DNA of 64,000 nucleotides from assembly GCA_000531095.1 (NCBI GenBank), contig HG799467.1, positions 424,421-488,420 on the forward strand, read 5' to 3'. Position 1 is the first letter of the stretch, and each line of letters opens with the position of its first letter. Position numbers and translations under genes: made by a program. Below the pieces are notes generated by a model. The model ran no database searches, was not told the origin of the DNA, and saw only the letters and a program-made list of their open reading frames with translations. This DNA comes from Gemmata massiliana. Lineage in GTDB: Bacteria > Planctomycetota > Planctomycetia > Gemmatales > Gemmataceae. Shown here in pieces: positions 18,101-27,210 of the stretch.

Positions 18101-18987
18101 CGCGCGGGCGGATGGCCGCCTTTTGGTTCAATGGTGATCTGCTTCCAAGGAACCGAGGACTCGAAGCGCGGGAGGCCGCCGGCGACGCGCCCGGTCCGCT
18201 CGGGACCACCGCCGTAAGTCGCCCACGAGCGCGATGGCGATTCGGAAGCGAGTTTGGGCGGCGCGCTGAGGAACGTTTGGAGCGTGTCCGCGAGTGGGCC
18301 GGTTTTACCGGCGAGCGTGCCTGTTGCAGTCGCGTGCTTGGCTTTGAATGCGTCGAACTCGATTTTCGCGCGCGGCGTGTCGCCCGCGAAAATGGCCGCC
18401 AGCACGACCCGCGCCCACACTAGGGCGTGGTCGGCTTTGGAATTCGGGTACGTCACGTCCGCGCCGCCGGCCGGCAAGAGCCGGCGCCACGAATCTTCGG
18501 CCGCTCGGAACTCGCCGCGCTCGAACAGTAGGTCGCCCAACAGGAGGAGCGCTTCGTCCGCGGGGCGCGAGACGAAGTAGCGGTCCAGGAGCTGATAGAG
18601 AGGGCGCGGGTCGCGCGCCTGCTTCGCTTGAGCGAGCAACTGCTTAGCGGGTTGGTCGATGCGGTCCTGGTACGCTTTCAGGGTGTCGCCCGGGAGCTTG
18701 GCGAGCAACTGGTGCGCGAACCACCGCGCCGGTCGTGCCTGGTTCGCGCCGACGAGGATCAGATCGCTGCCGGATTCATCGAGTACGCGCTGGAGTTCGT
18801 CGGCCGCGTCCGCGTGCTTACCGGCGAGGATCTTTTGCTCGATCTCAAGGAGTCGTTTGCGGGTTTGAGCGGACTCGCCCCGAAGGTTCGCCGGTTCCGG
18901 TGCGGTCTGCGCCGGTGGTTGGGCACGGGCGGCGGGGGCGGCTAGGAGCAGACAAAGTGTTGCTGCGGCGCGAACGGCCCGGTTCAT
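15187..18987 (-). CDS. Giant secreted PQQ-repeat beta-propeller protein
   Basis: About 1,266 residues. I place the start at ATG 18987, which opens a clear signal peptide (MNRAVRAAATLCLLLAAPAA, ending RAQ). Residues ~40-190 are helical and TPR-like (EIEQKILAGKHADAADEL). The rest is a series of PQQ/BamB-type blades, for example VVAVDSHTGQRSWAYR, VYALDARTGQLVWESG and LLGISLDTGKTEWTANLPG. Such proteins fold as multi-bladed propellers and act as periplasmic scaffolds or, when they hold PQQ, as dehydrogenases. No quinoprotein active-site motif is obvious, so a scaffold role seems likelier. It is divergent from the diheme cytochrome gene at 19173 with 185 nt between. Confidence 0.88.
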   Translation of the reverse strand: MNRAVRAAATLCLLLAAPAARAQPPAQTAPEPANLRGESAQTRKRLLEIEQKILAGKHADAADELQRVLDESGSDLILVGANQARPARWFAHQLLAKLPGDTLKAYQDRIDQPAKQLLAQAKQARDPRPLYQLLDRYFVSRPADEALLLLGDLLFERGEFRAAEDSWRRLLPAGGADVTYPNSKADHALVWARVVLAAIFAGDTPRAKIEFDAFKAKHATATGTLAGKTGPLADTLQTFLSAPPKLASESPSRSWATYGGGPERTGRVAGGLPRFESSVPWKQITIEPKGGHPPARPPLGHPVITNGEVFVADSSRVFGFDLRTGTRTREVALDPNVSPPNNNQTNPPPDSCCSLTAADGLLYARFGPPIVRAPLNANKTNESFLCCLRPEGRDLKIAWKLAPPEDPKVPAAWEGAPIVVGKRLWAVYAKFEGGRVIHVAVGYDPIDGNAEPQRPAWATELCDSAPSVTSNARQELLTLAGRHLVFCSNSGAVVAVDSHTGQRSWAYRYPRARKSASASSDPSPAVAFDGRVFVAPADGERVYALDARTGQLVWESGPTEGARIVGVARGRLIVSVSGPLRSLRALALDTGSHRREDGGWVLGGSGTLPYGQGFVTDDIIVWPSHHGLYFLQPEGGLLPPGRPNPWQAPLPHFLARYFGNLAYADGVLVVVTPTQVWFYRAESTKIVPRPDSTPRDRFDWIVERAERQFAAGDRPAAIAALAQVATGGLPAPMRAWAAARLLQWSPQVTSRDQLAREVQDALRPELVNEWVIAPDGLPVTLGDFLQKRLGRTPVRAFPPALVLATKSCTPDLTPESEFAHTQKLPTEVSPLPAMSGEPGPPKHIFAAGLQKIIAIPLDRGAESEHVAVDLFTHASDVRDGFVAAGPRAVALYGAARDPIWVFRLPATERLPNGPLPIRVLTEGPTPVPDLSSFVLSGSWLFARIGEHHLVAFDLQARRVVWVLGATGHSGYEALVFASTPRFGPHFAVTEKYIIAQLSDGRRWFIKLETGRPAAQPLLGELTARVNWPHAPATLSENQLALADGPGLVRLVSLGGRVKWAYEVEHEDGLAGDPPQVRSWGNTVLIAVRRNHGVDIECVDATTGKPVWNDPAFADAFRIDLFASAADDAHVYVPAENTLLGISLDTGKTEWTANLPGLPDTTWTVRAGKSCVIAYPTRAIPRESMDTVLARVTRSFRAEPLVWRLPGLASTLYDAWVDRTLPVLLLDPKTGKRIGRYEIPARGPAVRAWFDADTAVFATGDRVVWLK

Positions 18988-19172
18988 AGAATGTGGTCCG
19001 TGGTCCCAGGGCTGTCCGTCGGGGACTGTGGGTCCATTGTTGACATTCCGACCGAAAGCACAAGCGCCACTCGGTGAAAAATGGCGCACGGATTCGGGTG
19101 TGCTTTCGGCGGGGTGGCGGGTTCGGGCCGGATCGAGCGCCCCAGCCTTACCTCACTGTGTACTGTTTTGCC

Positions 19173-20618
19173 ATGAACCAACCTCGCTTCTTACTCGCTT
19201 GTGCCGCTCTCGCAGCCGCCGCTTGTGCCGGCTGCGGGTCTTACGCGGACCGGGACGCGCCTTCGCCGGCTGCCGCGCTCACCGTGCCGTCGGGCCGGTA
19301 CCAGGCCCGGACCGACTTAATGGCGCTCGCGACGCCCAAAAAGGCCCAGCCGCGCTGGTACTCCCCCCAATTCCCGCCGCTGCGCAGCGTCCGGCTGTTC
19401 CCGAACACGCCGGACCGGGATCTCGCTACGGACCTGCGTGCGGAGGGGCGCGAGGTGGTGCTCGACCCCACCGTCTACGAGCAGGACGTGTGGATGCCGG
19501 CCCAGGCGGACCGGCTGACGCGCCTCCTCGACGCCCATTTTGGTACCCCCGCTACCCCCGCGGTGCGGGTACCGACGTGGGACCAAATGGTCGCGGCGGG
19601 AGTCGTGCGATTCGACCAGTCCACGAGCTTGGGTGCGAACCTCAAGGAAATTCGCGGCAAACTCGGCAAGGCGAAAGTGAAGGACTGGACCGCCGACTGG
19701 ACCGCGGCAACCGCGGCCAAAGCGGAACTCAAGCTCGACGACGCGACCCTGGCGCGTGGGTCGCTGGTGTACCGCCGGTGGTGCATGCAGTGCCACGGCC
19801 CGAGCGGGGCCGGGGACGCGGCCTACGCGATCGAGGCCGGCCCGATGCCGCGCGACTACCGCCAGGGCGTGTTCAAGTTCACCACCGCGTTCGCGCCCCC
19901 GAACGCGCCGAAGAAGGCCGGACTCGGGGCGAGCGGGAAGGCGCGGCGCGAGGATCTGAAGCGCACCGTGCGCAACGGCCTGGACGGGTCCATGATGCCC
20001 TCGTTCGCGGCGCTGAGCGAGGCGGAAATCGAAGACGTGGTGAGCTACGTGATTCACCTGAGCATTCGCGGGGAGACAGAGTTCGCGACGCTCGTGAAGG
20101 CGATCAAGCCGGGCGGCGATGACCCGATCGCCGAGGGCGGGGAACTGGACTGGCTGTTCCTGCAACACCAACTCGCGGTGCTGATTAACTGGGGCATCGC
20201 GGCGAAGAGCCCGATCCCGGTGCCGACCGAGAAGTCGATGACGGAGACCGAGCGCATCCAGTCGGCGATCCGCGGGTTCAAGTTGTACAACTCCGCCGAG
20301 TTCGGGTGCGCGAGCTGCCACGCCAACTACGGCCGCGCGCAGCAACTGAAGTGGGATGCGTGGGACACCGTGGTACAACCGCGGAACCTTACGCTCGGGG
20401 TGTACCGCGGCGGGCGCCGAGGGGAAGATTTGTACGCTCGCATCTACGGCGGTATCGCGCCGTCGGGGATGACCGCGTTCCACGATCGCATCGCGAACGC
20501 GACCCCGGGGCAGCCGGACAAAATTTGGGACATCGTTCACTTCCTGCAAGCGCTCGCGGATTCCAGCGACCGCCGGCGGATGCAGGAACTCGACCGCGAG
20601 GTGAAGTTCGACCCGTAA
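19173..20618 (+). CDS. Diheme cytochrome c lipoprotein
   Basis: A 481-residue exported protein. ATG 19173 opens a lipoprotein signal (MNQPRFLLACAALAAAACAG, Cys about 23). Two c-type heme sites are visible, CMQCH near residue 206 and CASCH near 379, each in a cytochrome c fold; PRDYRQGVFKF and MPSFAALSEAEIEDVV follow the first site. It is a longer paralogue of the diheme lipoprotein at 37385-38557. Located between the PQQ gene and the ACIII operon, it could be a periplasmic electron carrier for the same chain. The partner is inferred from location. Confidence 0.88.
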   Translation: MNQPRFLLACAALAAAACAGCGSYADRDAPSPAAALTVPSGRYQARTDLMALATPKKAQPRWYSPQFPPLRSVRLFPNTPDRDLATDLRAEGREVVLDPTVYEQDVWMPAQADRLTRLLDAHFGTPATPAVRVPTWDQMVAAGVVRFDQSTSLGANLKEIRGKLGKAKVKDWTADWTAATAAKAELKLDDATLARGSLVYRRWCMQCHGPSGAGDAAYAIEAGPMPRDYRQGVFKFTTAFAPPNAPKKAGLGASGKARREDLKRTVRNGLDGSMMPSFAALSEAEIEDVVSYVIHLSIRGETEFATLVKAIKPGGDDPIAEGGELDWLFLQHQLAVLINWGIAAKSPIPVPTEKSMTETERIQSAIRGFKLYNSAEFGCASCHANYGRAQQLKWDAWDTVVQPRNLTLGVYRGGRRGEDLYARIYGGIAPSGMTAFHDRIANATPGQPDKIWDIVHFLQALADSSDRRRMQELDREVKFDP

Positions 20619-21218
20619 GAATTGGGGATTGTTGCCTTTGCAATGACCACGGCAGTGGAACAACGCGCCACCAAAGCTCCGTAACCCGGTGGCGCGAATA
20701 ACTTCACCTCATCGACGCGGTCCGCTCGGGTTACGAGAGCCCGAGCGGAGTCGTTCAACGTCACGCCCCGAGCCGGCGCCAATCGTTCAGATTTCGGTCA
20801 AGCAAACCCTCGTTCCACCGAATAACTTCTCACGCCGTGTGTGTCGTCGGGGGTGTTAGGTGGTTTTGCGCAGGCGGTATTGATTGGTGACGCTCAGTGC
20901 CCGGATCGTGTCGGGTTTATGAAATGGGTCTGCAAGGCAGACGTTATATGAACGGGCGTTTCCGCGCGTTACAAACGGTGCGTGCGGGAATGCGTTGAAT
21001 CAGGTACACGCATATCGGATCGGCCGTGCAACCGGTGTAACCGGCTTGTGCGGTATCACTTCGCCCACCGATGAGCGATTTGCTGCCGATTTCGTTCGCG
21101 CACATAAGCCCGTTATCACCAGTCCTTCAGGACTCGTTAAGCGGGTACTAACGATTCGTCGTGTAATTTGGAAGCAGCCCATGCGTTACCGAACGGATTC
21201 GGGTATCGGAGTTCCCCC
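20619..21218. other. Intergenic region with one hairpin
   Basis: About 600 nt without a convincing gene. A 10-bp perfect stem TCCGCTCGGG/CCCGAGCGGA (20721-20749) may end transcription of the cytochrome gene, though no T run follows. The rest shows nothing I can support. Confidence 0.5.
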
Positions 21219-21440
21219 ATGCTCGTCGTGCTCGTCGTCCTGTGCCCACCGCTCGCGGTGCTCCTGACCGCTCCGTCGCAAACCGCTAAAAATTTCGGCC
21301 TTACGCTCCTGCTGTACGTTCCCGGGGTGCTGCACGCGCGGTCCACAGTCGACCAGTACCGTGCCAACCGCCAGTACGCCTCGCTGGTGCGCGCGCTCGA
21401 CCGCCGCGTTGAACCGGTCCGCTCCCTTCGTGCCGCGTAG
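21219..21440 (+). CDS. YqaE/Pmp3-family small membrane protein
   Basis: A 73-residue protein with two hydrophobic segments (1-16 and 24-40) and the family pattern CPPLAVLL then LLLYVPGVLHA, matching Pmp3/YqaE proteolipids. These sit in the cytoplasmic membrane and are linked to salt and membrane stress. The C-terminal tail is charged and longer than usual. The start is taken at ATG 21219 because upstream codons are not part of the family. It lies with two other stress-associated small genes. Confidence 0.8.
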   Translation: MLVVLVVLCPPLAVLLTAPSQTAKNFGLTLLLYVPGVLHARSTVDQYRANRQYASLVRALDRRVEPVRSLRAA

Positions 21441-21505
21441 TGGCGCGCTGATTGCGAGTCGTCGCTGGGACCGGAACTCCCTCCGGTCGCCAGGAGGTAC
21501 TCGCT

Positions 21506-21766
21506 ATGAAGGGTACGAACAACAGTGACATCCGTGAGCACATGGACGTGTTCGGTTCCTGCGGGAACCAGCTCGGTACCGTGGACCACGTCGAGGGCAA
21601 CGAGATCAAACTCTCCCGGAGTGGTGCGAAGGCGAACGGTCAGCACCATTGGATTCCGCTCGGGTGGGTGGAATCCGTGGACAACGCGGTGCGGCTCAAC
21701 AAGGACTGTGGGCAAGCGGTGAAAGAGTGGCGCAGCGAATCGGTGACCACGGGCGGAGCGCGCTGA
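21506..21766 (+). CDS. DUF2171 protein
   Basis: An 86-residue soluble protein containing a PRC-barrel-like DUF2171 domain: IREHMDVFGSCGNQLGTVDH then GQHHWIPLGWVESVD. The ATG at 21506 is chosen because a strong AGGAGG lies eight bases ahead. DUF2171 proteins are small, of unknown function, and often found in stress or general-response contexts. A clear intrinsic terminator follows. Confidence 0.88.
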   Translation: MKGTNNSDIREHMDVFGSCGNQLGTVDHVEGNEIKLSRSGAKANGQHHWIPLGWVESVDNAVRLNKDCGQAVKEWRSESVTTGGAR

Positions 21767-21789
21767 TTTCGGTCGGAAACAAGAAAGTG

Positions 21790-21826
21790 AGCGGCGGTCG
21801 GGATTTACCGACCGCCGCTTTTGTTT
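21790..21826 (+). terminator. Intrinsic terminator after the DUF2171 gene
   Basis: An 11-12 bp stem AGCGGCGGTCGG/CCGACCGCCGCT with a 6-nt loop followed by TTTTGTTTTG, a textbook rho-independent terminator. Confidence 0.9.
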
Positions 21827-21864
21827 TGTGACTTATCGCTCGGGTTTGGCCCGTGGAGCGACTT

Positions 21865-22020
21865 TCAGTCCTTTTTTCGGGCTTCCGAAAGCCCGATTGC
21901 GATGGCTTGCTTCGGGTCCGTTACCCTTTTCCCGGAGCTACTTTTCAGCTTACCCCGCTTGAACTCGTGCATCACTTCGCCGACTTTTTCCTGGGCCTTC
22001 TCACTGTATTTGCGAGCCAT
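21865..22020 (-). CDS. DUF6496-type small protein
   Basis: A 51-residue basic protein MARKYSEKAQEKVGEVMHEF followed by KRGKL, KVTDPKQAIAIGLS-type and EARKKD segments. It matches the small DUF6496 family (KYS...V..VM.E...G.L.SG....V....QAIAI..SEAR). The start is set at the ATG beginning this conserved block. The function is unknown; location beside YqaE and DUF2171 suggests a stress-related island. Confidence 0.8.
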   Translation of the reverse strand: MARKYSEKAQEKVGEVMHEFKRGKLKSSSGKRVTDPKQAIAIGLSEARKKD

Positions 22021-22475
22021 GAGCACTCTCCAAACCGCGTTTTCGGGCGGGATTTGACACGTTCCGATATGCAGCACCTGACGTGCCGGAGCCGGTTCGG
22101 TAAAATTGTGACGCTCGCTGAAGTGACACTGCGTTGTCACTTCGTGATTTTTCCAGTTTTTTCTGTTGTCTTCTGTTTACAGCGGGGTAGCATCTCGACT
22201 TTGTGAAGAGAGCGGCAAAGTCGTGTGGACACTCCCGCGGCCGGGTCGTAATTCACCAGCACCATTCGGCGGACAGGTGGCAACTCCTCCTCTCCCCGCC
22301 GGCGAACGGTTGGAAACTCGCGTTTCCGTACCACCTCGCGATTATCAGAACGGCTACGTAAAGAGCTTCACCCGTGTCACATGCGGGTGAAGCTCCCCGG
22401 TTTGTTGCGATCGAGTGTTCGGAGCCGCTTCCGGCTCCGGGTCTCGGGGCAAGTACCCCGGTCGGAGGCCTGATT
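22021..22475. other. Intergenic region with an 11-bp hairpin
   Basis: About 450 nt between divergent genes. It contains AGCTTCACCCG/CGGGTGAAGCT (22364-22374 and 22384-22394, loop 9 nt), about 80 nt upstream of the next start. It could be an operator or leader hairpin. Nothing else is evident. Confidence 0.5.
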
Positions 22476-22805
22476 GTGGAATATCCCCCCGCAGCCCCTG
22501 CGCCCGCTCCCGGCACCCGTTCGCCGAACGATTCATACGTTGCTCGCGGATTGGCCGGTGCCTCGGTCGGCATGGGCTTCTTCTCCGCGTGCGTGTTCTG
22601 GTGGACGCCGTTCACCTCGATCCTCGCAACCGTCGGCCTGACGCTCGGCCTCATTTCCGTCCTGCGGGGCGTGAAGGGCGGGCTGCGTGGTGAGAACTAC
22701 GCGATGGTCGGCACCATTCTGTGCGCGACTAGTCTCACAATCACGGTAACGCTGAACCAGGGGCTGCGATACGCCCAGTGGGACTCGTTCCCGTGGCTGT
22801 GGTGA
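22476..22805 (+). CDS. Small two-TM membrane protein (DUF4190-like)
   Basis: A 109-residue protein. I choose GTG 22476 because GGAGG (22464-22468) lies seven bases upstream; the longer frame starts inside a hairpin. It has a Pro/Ala-rich N-terminus and then two hydrophobic segments (about residues 25-60 and 72-90) around GLISVLRGVKGG, the arrangement of DUF4190-type proteins. The role is unknown. It precedes the actA operon by about 100 nt on the same strand. Confidence 0.65.
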   Translation: MEYPPAAPAPAPGTRSPNDSYVARGLAGASVGMGFFSACVFWWTPFTSILATVGLTLGLISVLRGVKGGLRGENYAMVGTILCATSLTITVTLNQGLRYAQWDSFPWLW

Positions 22806-22912
22806 GCGGATCGCAGTCGTAGCGTGTCGTGGCTCGCCCCGGTTCTCGCGGGCGGTGCAGCGGTCGGTTCTCGACGGGTTTGAGGTCGGACACGAAGGAA
22901 AGGTGGCTCGCG

Positions 22913-23665
22913 ATGCCCCAGATCTTCCCTAAGGCGCTGAACCCGATCACCAAAATGCTCGTTCTCGCTGCGCCGCTCCTGGCCGGTGGGACGGGCGTGA
23001 CCGGGGCCGCGTTTTACCGGTCGAGTTACGCGACCGGTGTGGGCGAGATTCCGCCGCAGCCCGTCGCGTTCAGCCACTCGCACCACGTCGGGCAGCTCGG
23101 GATTCACTGCGTCTACTGCCACACGTCCGTTGAGTCCTCCGGGTTCGCGAGCGTACCGCCGACTAAGGCGTGCATGAACTGTCACCAGCAGATCTGGCAG
23201 GGGGCCGACCTCCTCGAGCCGGTGCGCAACAGCTACAAGGAAGACAAGCCCATCGAGTGGATTCGCGTCCACAACCTGCCGCACTACGCCTACTTCAATC
23301 ACTCGATCCACGTCGCCAAGGGTGTCGGGTGCGAGTCGTGTCACGGGCGCCTCGATCAGTGGAACAACCTGACGAAGCAGAACAGCACGCTCCTGATGGA
23401 GTGGTGCATCGCGTGCCACCGGACCCCGGAAAAGAATCTGCGGCCGAAGTCCGAGGTCTTCAACCTGACTTACGACCCCAAGAAACAAGCGGAATGGGTG
23501 GCCGAGGACTTCCCCAAAATGGGGCGCCAGGCCGACGGTTCGCTCAACCCACTCATCGGTAAGCCCCGCCCCACCAATCAGAAAGAGTTGGGGTTGCTGC
23601 TGAAGGAAGAGTATCACGTTCGCGACGCGGTCACGCTTACCAACTGTTCGATGTGCCACCGCTAA
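22913..23665 (+). CDS. actA: ACIII pentaheme cytochrome c subunit ActA
   Basis: A 250-residue protein with one N-terminal membrane segment (15-34) and five c-type heme motifs: CVYCH 66-70, CMNCH 87-91, CESCH 140-144, CIACH 165-169 and CSMCH 245-249. Five hemes, length and position before the ActB gene identify ActA of alternative complex III. It would carry electrons on the periplasmic face from the complex towards cytochrome c or the oxidase. The start at ATG 22913 is supported by AAAGGTGG upstream and by the membrane segment lying near the N-terminus. Confidence 0.95.
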   Translation: MPQIFPKALNPITKMLVLAAPLLAGGTGVTGAAFYRSSYATGVGEIPPQPVAFSHSHHVGQLGIHCVYCHTSVESSGFASVPPTKACMNCHQQIWQGADLLEPVRNSYKEDKPIEWIRVHNLPHYAYFNHSIHVAKGVGCESCHGRLDQWNNLTKQNSTLLMEWCIACHRTPEKNLRPKSEVFNLTYDPKKQAEWVAEDFPKMGRQADGSLNPLIGKPRPTNQKELGLLLKEEYHVRDAVTLTNCSMCHR

Positions 23666-23781
23666 GCGGTTGGTTTGGTGCAGTTAGCCGTTGGCCGTGT
23701 GCCAACTTCAGGTCCGCCCGCTGTCGACGCGGGCGGCGAGCCGCCGGTAGCGAAAGAGCCAAGAGCTAACGCGAGGTAGCG

Positions 23782-26700
23782 ATGAATCCCGATAGCACGG
23801 AAACTCCCGCGACCACGTCTGTCTCGCTCCCGTTGTGGCGCGGGCTGGACGAACTCGCGGATTCGCCGGAGTACCAGGCTGCGGCTCTGAACGAGTTCCC
23901 CGAAGGCGCGACCGAGTTCGCGGACGAGCCGAGCCGCCGTCGGTTCCTCGCTCTCATGGGCGCTTCGCTCGCCCTCACGACCGGGGTCGGGTGCAACGTT
24001 CGTCCCGCCTCGCAACGCAAGATCGTTCCCTACACGACGCAGCCCGACGAAATTGTTCTGGGCGTCCCGCTGTACTTTGCAACTTCTGCTCCGTTCGGTG
24101 GTTACGGGCAAGGTGTACTGGTTCGCAGCCACGAGGGGCGCCCGATCAAGGTTGAAGGGAACCCGGACAATCCTTCCAGTCTCGGTGGGGCGAGCCTTCA
24201 CGCCCTCGCATCGGTCCTCGATCTCTACGACCCGGACCGTTCTCGCGGTGTCACGCGGCGCGGGACCAGTGTTGGTTACGACGAAGCTCTCGCCGCGCTG
24301 CGTGCGAAGCTCTACCCGGGTGGTGTCGCGAACGCGGGCGTGCGGGTTCGCATTCTCGGCGAAACGACGACTTCGCCGACGCTCGGTTCGCAACTCACGA
24401 AGTTGTTCGCCACGTTCCCGAACGCGAAGTGGATTCAGTACGATCCGATTAGCAGTGACAACGTCCGGGCCGGTACCGCGAAGGCGTTCGGTTCACCGCT
24501 CCGGGCGATCTACGACTTCCTCAAAGCCGACGTCATTCTTTCGCTCGACGCAGACTTCCTCGGGAGCGGCCCGGGGCACGTGCGATACAGCCGCGATTTT
24601 GCCGATCGCCGCAAGATCCGCGAACACGGCAAAGACGCGAAGGCCATTGCCGAAGGCAAGCGTCTACCCGAGGGGGTGCAGGCCGACCAAGTCAGTCGGC
24701 TGTACGCGGTCGAGTGCATGCCGACGAACACCGGGGCCGTCGCGGACCACCGGTTGCCGCTCCTGAGTGCTCAGCTCGAAACGTTTACTCGTGCTCTGGC
24801 GGCCGAACTCGGTGTGGCCGGTGCGCCGGCGGCGGGCGCCCTGCCGGACGAAGCGAAGGCGTGGATCAAGCCCCTCGCGGCCGATCTCAAAGCGGAAGCC
24901 CGTAAGGGTAAGACGATCGTGGTCGTCGGTGAACACGCGCCGGCTTCGCTGCACACCCTCGCGTTCGCGATCAACGCCCACCTGGGCAATATCGGCCAGA
25001 CGGTGCGCCTCGTGCCCTCGTCCGAGGTAACCGTTGCCGGGAAGACGGGCGACCTGAAGTCGCTCGTCGCCGAGATGAACGCGGGCCAAGTCGACGTTCT
25101 CCTGATCGTCGGCGACGCAAACCCCGTGTTCACCGCGCCGGCCGACATCGACTTCGCCGGGGCGCTCGCGGCTCTGGCGAAAGACTCGACCAAACTCACG
25201 TTCCACCTCGGCCAGCGCCAAGATGAAACCGGCGTGTTGTGCGAGTGGCACGTCAACGAGGCCCACTACCTCGAAGCGTGGGGCGACATCCGCGGGTACG
25301 ATGGCACGGCCTCGATTCAGCAACCGCTCATCGCACCGTTGCACCACGGCAAGTCCGCGATCGAACTCATCGGGGCGATTCTGAAGGACGAACCGGGCGT
25401 CCCCGCGACCTCGCGTGACCCGCTCGACATCGTCCGCGCGACGTGGCAGGCGTGGTTCGAGGGGCAGAAGCGGACCGAAGCGTTCGACACCTTCTGGCAA
25501 GAGTCCGTGCGGTCCGGCGTCGTTTCCGGCTCCGCGCCGGCGGCCGTGACCGCGGCCCTCGCACCGAACTGGGCCGCGGGCGCCCCGGCTTCGCCGCCCA
25601 TTCAGGGGGCTAGCGATTACGAACTCAATATTCGCGCGTGCCCGGCGCTGCACGACGGCCGGTTCGCGAACAACGGCTGGCTCCAGGAACTGCCCAAGCC
25701 GCTGACCAAGATTTCGTGGGACAATGCCGCGTTCCTCAGCCCGAAGACCGCCGACGCGCTCGGCATCATGGACACCTACTACGAGTGGAACAAGGGCGCC
25801 GGTGAGCACGGCCGGGCCGAGGTCGGCGTCATCGAGATCGAAGTCGAGGGTAAGAAGATCAAGGCCCCGGTGTGGATCCTTCCCGGGCACGCGGACGGGG
25901 CCGTCACGGTTCACCTCGGCCACGGGCGCGACGGGGATCGCGTCGGCCGCATCGCGACCACGCCGGACGAATTGAACGTTGACGGTAAGCCGGCCCGCGG
26001 GTTCAATGCGTACCCGATCCGCACTTCCAAGGATCCGTGGGTTACGAAAGCGAAAGTGAGCGTCGTCAGCGGGGGCAAGTACGTTCTCGCGTGCACCCAG
26101 GGCCACTGGGCGATGGCGGAAAAGGATCCGGTCTCCGGGAAGTTGCTCGACCGCAAACCGGTTCGTAAGGGTAGCCTCGACGAGTACAAACGCAACCCGG
26201 CGTTCGCGAAGATCCCGCCGATGGCCGCGGCCGAAACGCTCGAGATCAACCAGAACATTCCGCTCCCGAAGCAGAAGGCCGGCAAGAACGGGCACCACCC
26301 GCACGACGAGCGGTTGCACCCGCTGAACATGTACAAGCCCGCCGAGGGCCTGTCCCCGGGCCTCAAAGACGAGCAGCGCCGGCGCTGGGGCATGGCGATC
26401 GATCTGAGCGCCTGTAACGGGTGCAGCGCGTGCGTGATCGCGTGTGTCAGCGAGAACAACATCCCGGTCGTCGGCAAGCGGCAGGTGACCAAGGGCCGCG
26501 AGATGCACTGGATCCGCATCGACCGGTACTACGAGAGCACCACGGCCGACATGAAGGGTGCGAAGGACGCGGGCGCGATCAAGACGTACTTCCAGCCGGT
26601 CATGTGCGTGCAGTGCGAGAACGCCCCGTGCGAGATCGTCTGCCCGGTCGGGGCGACGGTCCACTCGACCGACGGCCTCAACGACATGACTTACAACCGG

Positions 26701-27123
26701 TGCGTCGGCACCCGGTACTGCTCGAATAACTGCCCGTACAAGGTCCGCCGGTTCAACTTCCTCACGTTCGAGGGGAACGACTGGCACACCGACACGCTCA
26801 AGTTGGGCCGCAACCCGGAAGTGTCGGTTCGTAGTCGCGGCGTGATGGAAAAGTGCACGTTCTGCGTCCAGCGCATCCGCGGGGCCGAGATCGTGGCCGA
26901 GCGCGAGCACCGCCCGATCCGCGACGGCGAGATCCTGACCGCGTGCCAGTCCGCGTGCCCGTCCGGGGCGATCGTGTTCGGCGACCTGAACGACGCCGAC
27001 AGCGCGGTCGCCCGGTGGAAGAACGAGCCCGCGAACTACGGGCTGTTGGCCGAACTGAACACGCGCCCGCGGCTCACGCACATGGCCGCGATCCGCAACC
27101 CGAACCCCGCAATGCCGAAGTGA
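23782..27123 (+). CDS. actB: ACIII iron-sulfur subunit ActB (molybdopterin-oxidoreductase-like)
   Basis: A 1,113-residue fusion. A twin-arginine signal (SRRRFLALMGASLALTTGVG, 51-70) ends with a lipobox-like cysteine. Residues ~80-750 resemble the catalytic chain of molybdopterin oxidoreductases, which in ACIII has lost the cofactor. The C-terminus (about 875-1065) is a ferredoxin-type domain with cysteine clusters CNGCSACVIAC, CVQCENAPCEIVC, CVGTRYCSNNC, CTFC and CQSAC, enough for the usual four FeS centres. It passes electrons from the quinol site to the heme subunits. GAGG precedes the ATG. Confidence 0.95.
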   Translation: MNPDSTETPATTSVSLPLWRGLDELADSPEYQAAALNEFPEGATEFADEPSRRRFLALMGASLALTTGVGCNVRPASQRKIVPYTTQPDEIVLGVPLYFATSAPFGGYGQGVLVRSHEGRPIKVEGNPDNPSSLGGASLHALASVLDLYDPDRSRGVTRRGTSVGYDEALAALRAKLYPGGVANAGVRVRILGETTTSPTLGSQLTKLFATFPNAKWIQYDPISSDNVRAGTAKAFGSPLRAIYDFLKADVILSLDADFLGSGPGHVRYSRDFADRRKIREHGKDAKAIAEGKRLPEGVQADQVSRLYAVECMPTNTGAVADHRLPLLSAQLETFTRALAAELGVAGAPAAGALPDEAKAWIKPLAADLKAEARKGKTIVVVGEHAPASLHTLAFAINAHLGNIGQTVRLVPSSEVTVAGKTGDLKSLVAEMNAGQVDVLLIVGDANPVFTAPADIDFAGALAALAKDSTKLTFHLGQRQDETGVLCEWHVNEAHYLEAWGDIRGYDGTASIQQPLIAPLHHGKSAIELIGAILKDEPGVPATSRDPLDIVRATWQAWFEGQKRTEAFDTFWQESVRSGVVSGSAPAAVTAALAPNWAAGAPASPPIQGASDYELNIRACPALHDGRFANNGWLQELPKPLTKISWDNAAFLSPKTADALGIMDTYYEWNKGAGEHGRAEVGVIEIEVEGKKIKAPVWILPGHADGAVTVHLGHGRDGDRVGRIATTPDELNVDGKPARGFNAYPIRTSKDPWVTKAKVSVVSGGKYVLACTQGHWAMAEKDPVSGKLLDRKPVRKGSLDEYKRNPAFAKIPPMAAAETLEINQNIPLPKQKAGKNGHHPHDERLHPLNMYKPAEGLSPGLKDEQRRRWGMAIDLSACNGCSACVIACVSENNIPVVGKRQVTKGREMHWIRIDRYYESTTADMKGAKDAGAIKTYFQPVMCVQCENAPCEIVCPVGATVHSTDGLNDMTYNRCVGTRYCSNNCPYKVRRFNFLTFEGNDWHTDTLKLGRNPEVSVRSRGVMEKCTFCVQRIRGAEIVAEREHRPIRDGEILTACQSACPSGAIVFGDLNDADSAVARWKNEPANYGLLAELNTRPRLTHMAAIRNPNPAMPK

Positions 27124-27128
27124 CGTGT

Positions 27129-27190
27129 TTGTGGGGCGGGCGCTCGCCCGCCGCGGCTCTGCTCTGGCAGGTTGAACGCCTGCCCCACAA
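27129..27190. repeat. REP-like hairpin in the actB-actC gap
   Basis: Arms TTGTGGGGCGGGCG (27129-27142) and CGCCTGCCCCACAA (27177-27190) are complementary with one mismatch, with a smaller GGGCG/CGCCC stem inside. It fills most of the 87 nt between actB and actC and could set the stoichiometry or stability of the message. Confidence 0.6.
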
Positions 27191-27210
27191 GAATGCCTAG
27201 AGGGACTGAC

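Noticed and set aside
20995-21267. Small plus-strand frame before the YqaE gene
   Set aside because: Out of frame with YqaE, no ribosome site and random composition.
22374-22475. Upstream GTG start at 22374 for the DUF4190-like protein
   Set aside because: The codon lies inside a hairpin and has no ribosome site; GTG 22476 has GGAGG at ideal spacing.
24664-27081. 805-codon open frame on the minus strand opposite actB
   Set aside because: It is a GC-rich shadow of the actB codons with Arg/Ala/Val-biased composition and no motif; the plus-strand gene has full ACIII features.
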